9,475 bases of DNA from Bacteroidota bacterium. Its GTDB lineage: Bacteria; Bacteroidota; Bacteroidia; Chitinophagales; Chitinophagaceae. The DNA lies in assembly GCA_021780705.1 (NCBI GenBank), contig JAJXYG010000286.1, forward strand, positions 1-9,475. Direction: 5' to 3'. A program made the position numbers and the translations under genes. The notes below the pieces were generated by a model. That model made no database searches. It saw only the letters and a program-made list of their open reading frames with translations, and had not been told where the DNA came from. This document shows, piece by piece, positions 1 to 6,131 of this stretch. The first letter of the stretch is position 1. Every line of letters begins with the position of its first letter.

Positions 1-681
1 CCTTTTGCGGGTCAGATTCACCACCTGAGTTATGGGATGGTGGAACTCACCACCGGAAAAATGAAAAGCCGCGAAGGAACCGTAGTGGACGCCGATGACC
101 TTATCGATGAGATGATTGATACGGCAAGGCTCCACACCGAAGAACTGGGAAAGGTGCGGGATTTTAGCGAAAAGGAATTGAAAGATTTGTATGAAACGCT
201 GGGATTGGGCGCCATGAAGTTTTACCTCCTTAGGGTGGATCCGAAGAAAAGAATGGTATTTAACCCCGAAGAAAGCATCGATTTTCATGGGTTCACAGGC
301 CCGTTTGTCCAGTATACGTATGCGCGGATTCAGTCCATTTTAAGAAAAATAAATGAAGAAGGATCTCCTCTGGATCAATCCCTTACCCCCGAACCCCTGG
401 TCAGGGAGCCCCTCCTTCCCCTGGAAAGGAAAGTAATCCTGTGGCTGGAAAAGTATCCTGAAATCCTGGCCCAGGCTGCTGAAGAATTCAATCCTTCGGT
501 GCTGGCAAATTATGTGTTTTCTTTAGCCAAGACCTTTAATTCCTTTTATACAGAACACTCCGTGTCCCACGCAGAAAATGTTGAAAAAGGAGTACTTCGC
601 TTGCAGCTGGCTGCCATGACTTCTCATGTCATCAGCAACGCCCTTCAACTGCTGGGAATAAGGGTTCCGCAAAGAATGTAG
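1..681 (+). CDS. argS: Arginyl-tRNA synthetase, C-terminal part (5' end outside window)
   Basis: This is the 3' part of a class Ia aminoacyl-tRNA synthetase that charges tRNA-Arg with arginine in the cytoplasm. The frame is open from base 1 (PFAGQIHHLSYGMVEL...), so the ATG at 37 is internal and not the start. The catalytic HIGH region lies upstream of the window. Visible here are the KMSKS-loop equivalent, reading GKMKSREGTVVDADDL at about bases 55-102, and the anticodon-binding DALR domain, marked by GPFVQYTYARIQSIL at about bases 298-342. The protein ends LLGIRVPQRM, matching the usual ArgRS C-terminus, so the 3' end is intact and stops with TAG. The loop has K-M-K-S-R instead of K-M-S-K-S; departures from the consensus are known in ArgRS. 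The next gene is on the same strand but 323 bases away, so co-transcription is unlikely. The identification is firm; only the missing 5' end is unknown. Confidence 0.96.
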   Translation, partial: PFAGQIHHLSYGMVELTTGKMKSREGTVVDADDLIDEMIDTARLHTEELGKVRDFSEKELKDLYETLGLGAMKFYLLRVDPKKRMVFNPEESIDFHGFTGPFVQYTYARIQSILRKINEEGSPLDQSLTPEPLVREPLLPLERKVILWLEKYPEILAQAAEEFNPSVLANYVFSLAKTFNSFYTEHSVSHAENVEKGVLRLQLAAMTSHVISNALQLLGIRVPQRM

Positions 682-730
682 TTGCCGGTTTACGGGTACC
701 ATCCCCATGTCGTGAATGCACAAACAATCC

Positions 731-759
731 GGTTTCATAAAACCCGTCGGTTATTTTTT
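731..759 (+). terminator. Weak candidate terminator after argS
   Basis: About 50 bases after the argS stop are two alternative small stems: GGTTT (731-735) with AAACC (740-744), and AACC (741-744) with GGTT (749-752). The second is followed after one base by six Ts (754-759). Both stems are short, so this is a possible rather than convincing intrinsic terminator. Confidence 0.3.
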
Positions 760-843
760 GCTTCCTTCAGGCGCCGATACTCAACCCAAATGGGCAAATC
801 GGGATGAAAATCCCGAAAAAATGGCTATAATACAATTATGACG

Positions 844-851
844 TATATTTG
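844..851 (+). promoter_or_regulatory. Candidate Bacteroidota -7 promoter box for rhlE
   Basis: TATATTTG matches the Bacteroidota sigma factor -7 consensus TAnnTTTG exactly. About 20 bases upstream the -33 element would fall near 821-824 (atgg), which does not match TTTG well. The -7 match is seen directly; use as a promoter is inferred. It would place the transcript start near 857, about 150 bases before the rhlE start codon. Confidence 0.4.
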
Positions 852-1004
852 CAACTTAGTATAATAGCTCCTACTTAGCAGACTGGATAATCTTACCACA
901 AGAAAAAGCTCATCAAGTCATAGGTTATGAGCATATCCAAATAAGGCCTTCACCATTTATACTTGCGGAAGAGGTCCCATTTTATTACCATTAAAGAATA
1001 AGTT

Positions 1005-2252
1005 TTGAACTTTAAAGAATTGAATTTAATTGCGCCCTTATTAAAGGCGCTCGAGCAGGAAGGATACACTTCTCCCACCCCTATTCAGGAAAGAGCTATC
1101 CCCGATGTTTTGCAGGGGAGAGATTTGCTGGGCTGCGCCCAGACCGGCACCGGAAAGACGGCAGCCTTTGCATTACCTATTTTGCAGAACCTTTTTCTTC
1201 AGAAGGAATCAGGTCAGGCAACCCCTCATATCAAAGCACTCGTGCTAACTCCCACCCGGGAGTTGGCCATCCAAATAGACGAGAGTTTCAGTGCCTACGG
1301 CAAATACACGGGGATTCGCCACCAGGTTATCTTCGGAGGGGTTTCCCAGTTCAATCAAACCCGTAATTTGAAAAAAGGAGTGGATGTCCTGATCGCTACC
1401 CCGGGCAGGTTGCTGGATCTGGTAGCGCAAAGACATATCCATCTGCAACACATCAGCATGTTTGTCCTGGATGAAGCGGACAGGATGCTGGATATGGGGT
1501 TTATTACCGATGTACGTAAAATCATTGCGAAATTACCTGCCAGAAGGCAGACTCTTTTCTTTTCGGCAACGATGCCTCCCGAAATCTCCAGGCTTTCCGA
1601 ATCTATTTTGACCAATCCTATCAGGGTGGAAGTCACTCCGGTGTCCTCCACTTCAGAAAAAGTTGACCAATCCGTATACCTTGTGGAAAAGGCAGACAAG
1701 AGGCAATTATTGATCCACCTGCTCAAGGATGAGACCATTCAAAATGCCCTCGTCTTCACCCGCACCAAACACGGGGCCGACAAAATCGCAAGAGAATTGT
1801 ACAGAGCCAAGATCAGCGCCGATGCCATCCATGGCAACAAGACCCAGTCGGCCCGGCAAAAGGCCCTGAATAACTTCAAAGACGGAAAGATCAGGGTGCT
1901 GGTGGCTACCGACATTGCTGCACGCGGAATAGACGTGGATTCACTCAGTCATGTCATCAATTTTGAGTTGCCCAACATTCCCGAAACCTATGTACACCGT
2001 ATAGGCCGCACCGGGAGAGCCGGGGCATCCGGAATTGCCCTTTCATTTTGTGACATGGAAGAAAGGTCCTATTTAAGGGACATACATAAACTGATCAAAC
2101 AAACCATACCTGTGGTGGAAGATCACCCTTATGCAAGTACTTTCCAGTTTGTCCAGAATCCTGCAGCACCGAAAAATACGCTTTCCCGAAGACCTGCCTC
2201 CCACAGTGGTTTCAGGAGAACCAGGAGTTGGACCCAGGCCCGTGGAAGGTAA
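1005..2252 (+). CDS. rhlE: ATP-dependent DEAD-box RNA helicase, RhlE type
   Basis: A 415-residue helicase that unwinds short RNA duplexes using ATP, acting in the cytoplasm in RNA turnover or ribosome assembly. All family motifs are present in order: Q motif GYTSPTPIQ (20-28), Walker A AQTGTGKT (45-52), PTRELA (83-88), GG (111-112), TPGR (132-135), DEAD (156-159), SAT (187-189), VFTRTKHGA (250-258), ARGID (306-310) and HRIGRTGR (331-338). The last 35 or so residues are a short Arg/Ser-rich tail ([14 protein letters not shown]), a usual RNA-contacting extension. The start is TTG at 1005: an in-frame TAA lies at 999-1001, there is no in-frame ATG near the N-terminus, and [16 protein letters not shown] is where this family normally begins. 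No strong ribosome binding site is seen. A TAnnTTTG box at 844-851 suggests a leader of about 150 nt. The next gene, the hibernation factor, is convergent. RhlE is the best fit; other DEAD-box subfamilies are less likely given the short tail and overall pattern. Confidence 0.94.
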   Translation: MNFKELNLIAPLLKALEQEGYTSPTPIQERAIPDVLQGRDLLGCAQTGTGKTAAFALPILQNLFLQKESGQATPHIKALVLTPTRELAIQIDESFSAYGKYTGIRHQVIFGGVSQFNQTRNLKKGVDVLIATPGRLLDLVAQRHIHLQHISMFVLDEADRMLDMGFITDVRKIIAKLPARRQTLFFSATMPPEISRLSESILTNPIRVEVTPVSSTSEKVDQSVYLVEKADKRQLLIHLLKDETIQNALVFTRTKHGADKIARELYRAKISADAIHGNKTQSARQKALNNFKDGKIRVLVATDIAARGIDVDSLSHVINFELPNIPETYVHRIGRTGRAGASGIALSFCDMEERSYLRDIHKLIKQTIPVVEDHPYASTFQFVQNPAAPKNTLSRRPASHSGFRRTRSWTQARGR

Positions 2253-2348
2253 GCCTCGATTCAGCAATTCAAAAGCTAGACGCCCGCTCCATAGAAGCAT
2301 AATGATCACTTTCCGACCCAGGTCAAACGGGTCAGGGAAACAAGCTTT

Positions 2349-2386
2349 AAAAAAAACTTACCTGCAGCTTGGAATAAAATGCAGGT
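2349..2386 (-). terminator. Intrinsic terminator of the hibernation factor gene
   Basis: Read on the minus strand, the hairpin begins 2 bases after the gene's TAA: ACCTGCA, a 13-nt loop, then TGCAGGT (a perfect 7-bp stem, 2360-2386), then AAG and eight Ts (2356-2349). This is the standard intrinsic layout. The plus-strand side, where rhlE ends, is followed by a T-rich but broken stretch (TTATTTCTTGTTT), so weak bidirectional use is possible. Confidence 0.6.
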
Positions 2387-2388
2387 GA

Positions 2389-2673
2389 TTATTTCTTGTT
2401 TCTCACCAGCATCTCGTGAAGGGCGTCCACCGCTTCTGAAATAGCAGCTTCATACTGGTCAGCGCTCTTTTTTACAAAGTCATCATGGCCCGGGATATTG
2501 AGGCGGATCTCACAGTAATACCTGGGGATGCCCTTACCATCCTCACTAAATAAAGTAACCTCGGCACTGATGATGTCACCATTTATATGTGAAAGCTTTC
2601 CCACCTTGTCAGATACATATTGACTAAGATGGTCACTGGCCTTAAAATGCAATGACTGCAAATTGATCTTCAT
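2389..2673 (-). CDS. hpf: Short-form ribosome hibernation promoting factor (HPF/RaiA, S30AE family)
   Basis: A 94-residue cytoplasmic protein of the ribosome-associated S30AE family. It binds the decoding region of the 30S subunit and silences ribosomes during starvation or stationary phase. The whole protein is the single N-terminal domain: it opens MKINLQSLHFKASDHLSQYV, has the conserved stretch KLSHINGDIISAEVTLF (26-42), then YYCEIRLNIPGHDDFVKK (52-69) and a final helix around YEAAISEAVDALHEMLVR. There is no C-terminal ribosome-dimerisation domain, so this is the short form, whose length fits Bacteroidota members. The ATG at 2673 is preceded by an AT-rich stretch without a Shine-Dalgarno sequence. 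It has its own good promoter candidate (2792-2822), giving a leader of about 110 nt, and its own terminator, so it is probably monocistronic. Whether it acts like HPF or like RaiA/YfiA cannot be read from sequence alone. Confidence 0.9.
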   Translation of the reverse strand: MKINLQSLHFKASDHLSQYVSDKVGKLSHINGDIISAEVTLFSEDGKGIPRYYCEIRLNIPGHDDFVKKSADQYEAAISEAVDALHEMLVRNKK

Positions 2674-3034
2674 AAAACAAACTTTTAAATTATCATAATT
2701 TCAAATCACCTGGTTACCTGAAAGGAAGGCTTCTGATATCTCAGGGGTTTACTGTAAGCGCCCACATGTCCGGTTTCAAGGGAACTCCCTGCAAAGGTAC
2801 CATCCGGGCAGCCTTCAACCAATTATATGATTGAACGGACAGGGTTTTTCCCGTCTGATAATGCGGATTTCCGCCGGGAATCGGTCAAATATCCCATCCG
2901 GCCAATTTCTGGCAATGAAATTGATACGATATAATAATATTGGGGCACTTAAGTCGTTGGAATTAGGTGACCCCATTTCTAGTCCCTTTCTTTGCCTGTA
3001 GGGATATAGAGAGGCAAATAAAAATAACCTTAAC
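2674..3034. other. Divergent intergenic region between hpf and the MORN-like gene
   Basis: These 361 bases separate two divergent genes and must hold both promoters. The hpf promoter candidate is at 2792-2822. For the rightward gene the best -7-like sequence is TTTCTTTG at 2987-2994, one mismatch from TAnnTTTG and without a clear TTG at the right distance, so that promoter is uncertain. I see only short palindromes otherwise, such as GCGG-ATTT-CCGC at 2863-2874, and no convincing small gene. Confidence 0.45.
2792..2822 (-). promoter_or_regulatory. Candidate Bacteroidota promoter of hpf
   Basis: On the minus strand TTG (2822-2820) is followed after 20 bases by TACCTTTG (2799-2792), an exact match to the -7 consensus TAnnTTTG, with the spacing typical of Bacteroidota -33/-7 promoters. 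It points at hpf and predicts a start near 2785, leaving a leader of about 110 nt. This is one of the better promoter matches in the window. Confidence 0.55.
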
Positions 3035-3727
3035 ATGAAAACGCGTGCCCCCCGATTCATTTTCTATTTTGGCAAATCGTGGTTAATATGCCTGATTGGG
3101 CTCCTTGGGACTATGGGTGCACAAGCCCAGTATAAGTCCTATATTATCTCGGTCAAGGGAGACACCATTAACGTGGTGGATCATAATGGCATGAAACAGG
3201 GCAGATGGGTAGTCCATGTAGATCCGTTAAGAGGGGAACCGGGATATGAGGCGGAAGGGGTCTTTGTCAATGATAGAAAGGAAGGACTCTGGCGAAAATA
3301 TGACCTTACCGGCGATCTGATTGCCATTGAACACTACAAGTACGGGGGAAAAGACGGGGTATGCCAGTATTTTAGCGAAGAAGGCGCCTTAAAAAGAGAG
3401 GAAAACTGGAGGGCCTATAATCCTAACCAGCCTTACGATACAATTGCCCTCTATGGCCCAGGGAATAACAATGTGGTGGGCTTCAAGGTAGTCAAAGCGG
3501 TGCCTTATAGTGTAAAAGACGGTGACTGGACTTACTATGATACCCACACAGGTCGGATTGACCGGATAGAAAAGTTTGACCGGGGTCACCTGATACCAGG
3601 CCCCAAGCCGGCGCCTGCCCCGGATACCCTGAAAATCAACCGAATCCCGCCTGAAGTAGTAGAATACCAGAAGAAAAACAGCGGTAAAAGAAGGGTGAGG
3701 GAACGGACAGGGCAAACGAGCAATTAA
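3035..3727 (+). CDS. Secreted MORN-like repeat protein, function unknown
   Basis: A 230-residue protein with an N-terminal signal: basic residues (K2, R4, R7, K14), a hydrophobic core (LICLIGLLGTMG, 17-28), then AQA before Q32, a fitting signal peptidase I site. It should leave the cytoplasm. The mature part holds degenerate MORN-type repeats (the MORN_2/YwqK style common in Bacteroidota): NGMKQGRWVVHVD (51-63), NDRKEGLWRKYDLTGDLIAI (79-98) continuing through KYGGKDGVCQYFSEEGALK (102-120), and KDGDWTYYDTHTGRIDRI (161-178). Each shows the pattern K-x-G-x-W-x-x-Y followed by T/H-G. A proline-rich linker (PGPKPAPAPD, 188-197) leads to a strongly basic tail (KKNSGKRRVRERTG). There is no lipoprotein cysteine, no C-terminal sorting domain and no catalytic motif that I recognise. 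It stands alone between a divergent and a convergent gene. Related repeat proteins are often annotated as toxin-antitoxin components by similarity only; nothing here supports that role. Confidence 0.8.
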   Translation: MKTRAPRFIFYFGKSWLICLIGLLGTMGAQAQYKSYIISVKGDTINVVDHNGMKQGRWVVHVDPLRGEPGYEAEGVFVNDRKEGLWRKYDLTGDLIAIEHYKYGGKDGVCQYFSEEGALKREENWRAYNPNQPYDTIALYGPGNNNVVGFKVVKAVPYSVKDGDWTYYDTHTGRIDRIEKFDRGHLIPGPKPAPAPDTLKINRIPPEVVEYQKKNSGKRRVRERTGQTSN

Positions 3728-3816
3728 GCGCAATTAAGCCTAATGACCTGCAATACTCCACGCAGATACGGACACTGCTCTTCCCTAATAATCAATGATT
3801 TACCATTCAAGGTGGG

Positions 3817-3877
3817 CAAAAAAATAAGTCAGAGCCATATCTCAAGAATAAATAGTGCTCTGACTTACAAGGTTTTT
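3817..3877. terminator. Perfect 11-bp inverted repeat, probable bidirectional terminator
   Basis: TAAGTCAGAGC (3825-3835) and GCTCTGACTTA (3857-3867) are exact reverse complements around a 21-nt loop. On the minus strand the stem runs straight into seven Ts (3824-3818), the classical terminator form. On the plus strand it is followed after five bases by TTTTT (3873-3877), which would serve the MORN-like gene ending at 3727. It lies between two convergent genes, where a shared terminator is expected. The loop is longer than usual for a terminator. Confidence 0.6.
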
Positions 3878-4071
3878 CAAACAATAAAGTACTGTAAAGA
3901 GGGGTGATTTACCTAGAAGATTGGAGATTCAGGCTTTTGATAGGAATGATTTCATCCTAACAGGACCAAAAATGATGCCAAAATCAGTAAAAAATTACAA
4001 TCTACTCAATTACAAATACTTACAATAATTCACACCAAATTATGCCGCTCTTCAATACCAAAATTCCAGGC

Positions 4072-4111
4072 AAAAAACCGCTTTAAAATCCTGAAAGGGC
4101 GCTTTTTAAAG
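4072..4111 (-). terminator. Candidate terminator of the phosphohexomutase gene
   Basis: On the minus strand, 43 bases after the stop codon, CTTTAAAA (4111-4104) pairs with TTTTAAAG (4088-4081) around a 15-nt loop, followed by CGG and six Ts (4077-4072). The position and T tract fit a terminator, but the stem is almost entirely A-T and would be weak. The stronger hairpin at 3825-3867 may be the effective stop. Confidence 0.4.
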
Positions 4112-4154
4112 AGAAAGCCGCCTTGAGGGTTCCAGGTGACTGTATGATTCCGGG

Positions 4155-5882
4155 TCAGGATTTCAAATTCAGGGAGGCAATTATTTTTTCAATTCTTTCT
4201 TCCAGTATCTGATCAGTCCGGTAGTAGCCTTCCGGGCTCTCCAGTTTGGTATTTACAGAGAAATAAAATTTGATTTTGGGCTCGGTCCCGCTGGGTCGTG
4301 CAGAAATCTTGCTGCCGTTTTCGGTAATAAATTGAAGTACATTGCTTTTAGGCAGATCTATTCTTTCTGTAGCCCCCGTTTTCAAATTCTTTGACACCTG
4401 TTCCTCGTAATCCATTAGCAAGACTACCGGACTACCCCCAATTTCACTGGGAGGATTTTTGCGGTAATTGCTCATCATTTCAGCAATTTCCTTGGATCCG
4501 TGCATCCCCTTCTTGGTGATGGAAATCAGGTGTTCCTTGTAGAATCCATATTTTACATATAGGTCGATTAATTTTTTGAACAAGGTCTGACCTTCATTTT
4601 TTGCCACCGCAGCAATTTCGCAAATCATTGCAACCGCACTAACCGCATCTTTGTCCCTGACCGCATCGCCGATCATTAAACCGAAACTCTCCTCTCCACC
4701 CACGATATAATGTTCCTTGCCTTCCAATTTTTTAATGAGCGCGGCTATCCATTTAAATCCCGTAAGCACATTATAACATTTGATCTCATTTTCCTTTGCA
4801 ATAACGTCAATCATGTCTGTGGTCACAATTGTCTTAATCACCATGTCGTTGGGACGGGCAAGGCCACTTTTCTTCCTGGCTTCAATAATATAATTAAATA
4901 CCAGGAGCGCCGTCTGATTTCCATTCAATAATATCCAATCACCCTTGTCATTTTTAATCCCTGCACCCACCCGGTCTGCGTCCGGATCTGTTCCCAACAG
5001 GATATCTGCATCCATTTCCTTCGCATTTTTGAGGCCAATACTCATCGTCTCCTTTTCCTCCGGATTCGGATACACCACTGTAGGAAAATTTCCATCGGGT
5101 GCTTCCTGTTCCCTGACCACATGTAGATTGTCAAACCCGAAGGCCTTCAGGGCGCTTGGAACCAGCATAATCCCCGAGCCATGAATAGGGGTATAAACAA
5201 TTTTTAGGTCGTGCTGGGCTTTACAGATATCGGGATTGACTGTAAGGGTCTGAAGCATCCGTATATAAGAATCATCCAGGTCTTTTCCAATAATGGTAAT
5301 ATTCTCGTCATGGCCTTTCCACTTCACGTCATCCAGGCTCCGGATCTTCTCCACTTCCTTAATTACATTCTTGTCATGGGGAGATACCATTTGGGCACCG
5401 TCATCCCAGTACGCTTTGTACCCGTTATACTCCTTGGGATTATGGCTGGCCGTACAGACCACCCCACCCTGGCAACCCAGGCTTCGAATGGCAAAACTCA
5501 GTTCCGGAGTGGGTCGCAGCGAATCAAACAGATACACCTTGATCCCGTTTGCCGCAAAAATATGGGCAGTGATTTCTGCAAACTCCCTGCTGTGGTTACG
5601 GCTGTCATGGGCAATGGCCACTTTGATCTGAGAAGGAAAGCACATCTTCAAATAGTTTGCATATCCCTGGGTAGCCATTCCCACCGTGTAGCTATTCATC
5701 CGGTTGGTTCCTACTCCCATAATACCCCGTAATCCACCGGTACCAAATTCCAGGTCCCGGTAGAAAGCATCCTCAAGGCCGGCCGGATCTTCAGTCTGCA
5801 TTCTTCTGATCTCTTTTTTAGTGCCTTCGTCATAATTTCCCTCCAGCCATTCTTGTATTTTCTTTTCAGTTGTGGGTTCCAT
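4155..5882 (-). CDS. Phosphoglucomutase/phosphomannomutase (alpha-D-phosphohexomutase family)
   Basis: A 575-residue cytoplasmic enzyme that interconverts hexose-1-phosphates and hexose-6-phosphates via a phosphoserine, linking glycolysis with glycogen and cell-envelope sugar synthesis. The four signature sites are all present: the catalytic serine loop TASHNP (144-149, Ser146) followed by KEYNGYKAYWDDGAQ, the metal-binding loop DPDADR (299-304), the sugar-specificity loop GEESFG (396-401), and the phosphate-binding loop RPSGTEPK (529-536). An N-terminal FGTGGLRGIMGVGTNRMN (46-63) is also typical. The length fits the long PGM2/PgcA-like branch, larger than the roughly 450-residue ManB/AlgC type. 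Glucose versus mannose preference, and a possible pentose phosphomutase activity known in PGM2 relatives, cannot be settled from sequence. The ATG at 5882 is the only sensible start, and the upstream leader is AT-rich. The phosphoribosyltransferase gene lies upstream on the same strand, 249 bases away, with promoter candidates between them, so separate transcription is more likely. Confidence 0.94.
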   Translation of the reverse strand: MEPTTEKKIQEWLEGNYDEGTKKEIRRMQTEDPAGLEDAFYRDLEFGTGGLRGIMGVGTNRMNSYTVGMATQGYANYLKMCFPSQIKVAIAHDSRNHSREFAEITAHIFAANGIKVYLFDSLRPTPELSFAIRSLGCQGGVVCTASHNPKEYNGYKAYWDDGAQMVSPHDKNVIKEVEKIRSLDDVKWKGHDENITIIGKDLDDSYIRMLQTLTVNPDICKAQHDLKIVYTPIHGSGIMLVPSALKAFGFDNLHVVREQEAPDGNFPTVVYPNPEEKETMSIGLKNAKEMDADILLGTDPDADRVGAGIKNDKGDWILLNGNQTALLVFNYIIEARKKSGLARPNDMVIKTIVTTDMIDVIAKENEIKCYNVLTGFKWIAALIKKLEGKEHYIVGGEESFGLMIGDAVRDKDAVSAVAMICEIAAVAKNEGQTLFKKLIDLYVKYGFYKEHLISITKKGMHGSKEIAEMMSNYRKNPPSEIGGSPVVLLMDYEEQVSKNLKTGATERIDLPKSNVLQFITENGSKISARPSGTEPKIKFYFSVNTKLESPEGYYRTDQILEERIEKIIASLNLKS

Positions 5883-5935
5883 AATTTTTAATTTTTAGCC
5901 TTTTAAAATTATTCTTCGCGATTATTTATATGTTG

Positions 5936-5943
5936 CTAAGGTA
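5936..5943 (-). promoter_or_regulatory. Candidate -7 box for the phosphohexomutase gene
   Basis: On the minus strand TACCTTAG differs from TAnnTTTG at one base and has TTA 20 bases upstream in place of TTG. It would give a leader of about 45-50 nt. A second box with an exact TAnnTTTG match (TATCTTTG) is at 6061-6068 but has no clear -33 element. Confidence 0.35.
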
Positions 5944-6060
5944 CATTGCTGCCATTCCATCCGTAACATTCGGGAGCGTCAAGCAATCAATTCCAGAAAG
6001 GGACTTCGGATAGGTCGCTTGAATTCCATTATACCACTTTATACCCTGTTTTTCCCAATC

Positions 6061-6068
6061 CAAAGATA
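6061..6068 (-). promoter_or_regulatory. Alternative -7 box upstream of the phosphohexomutase gene
   Basis: TATCTTTG on the minus strand matches TAnnTTTG exactly, but no TTG lies about 20 bases upstream. It sits just after an inverted repeat, CTCCGG / CCGGAG, downstream of the phosphoribosyltransferase stop. Use would give a leader of about 170 nt. Confidence 0.3.
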
Positions 6069-6131
6069 AGGTCTCCGGACCGAACACCTACTTTAAAGGT
6101 CTGAGCCGGAGGGGATTAACTCAGGAAATTC

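Larger units (their letters stand above)
682..1004. other. Gap between argS and rhlE, including the likely rhlE leader
   Basis: I see no gene in these 323 bases. They hold a weak argS terminator near 731-759, a perfect 7-bp hairpin at 799-816 (TCGGGAT, loop GAAA, ATCCCGA), a TAnnTTTG promoter box at 844-851, and a 6-bp inverted repeat GCTCAT (908-913) / ATGAGC (927-932) downstream of that box. If the box is used, bases from about 857 to 1004 are an untranslated leader of roughly 150 nt. That is long for a single housekeeping gene and could carry regulation of the helicase, but I recognise no known riboswitch or RNA-thermometer family. Confidence 0.5.
3728..4154. other. 427-base gap between convergent genes
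   Basis: No gene is visible. Besides the 11-bp inverted repeat (3817-3877) and the hairpin near 4072-4111, the middle part (about 3880-4070) is AT-rich and contains three copies of TTACAA at 3995, 4010 and 4020. I see no transposon ends, tRNA-like fold or good small ORF. It is large for a convergent junction and could hide a small RNA or a decayed gene, but the sequence alone does not show either. Confidence 0.4.

Noticed and set aside
55..75. Damaged KMSKS loop in arginyl-tRNA synthetase
   Set aside because: The K-M-K-S-R-E-G form is embedded in otherwise normal ArgRS sequence, and non-canonical KMSKS loops are known in this enzyme, so it is not evidence of inactivation.
826..831. TATAAT, an E. 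coli-type -10 box upstream of rhlE
   Set aside because: The primary sigma factor of Bacteroidota prefers TAnnTTTG, and an exact match lies at 844-851; TATAAT is common by chance in AT-rich spacers.
2131..2388. Plus-strand open frame overlapping the 3' end of rhlE
   Set aside because: It runs in another frame over the end of the helicase and into the hpf terminator, its translation is low-complexity without a recognisable domain, and rhlE already ends in a normal basic tail. I also considered a frameshift extending rhlE and found nothing to support it.
2863..2874. Small palindrome GCGG-ATTT-CCGC
   Set aside because: Only a 4-bp stem, no T tract and no repeated copy nearby; expected by chance.
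2815..3060. Minus-strand 81-residue open frame in the hpf/MORN-like intergenic region
   Set aside because: It overlaps the hpf promoter region and the start of the MORN-like gene, resembles no family I know, and has no promoter or ribosome binding site.
3995..4025. CRISPR-like or direct-repeat array from the TTACAA copies
   Set aside because: Only a 6-base unit with unequal short spacing; far too small for a CRISPR array and no cas genes are present.
5211..5732. Plus-strand 173-residue open frame inside the phosphohexomutase gene
   Set aside because: It lies wholly antisense to a gene whose catalytic motifs are all in frame on the other strand, so it is a shadow of that gene.
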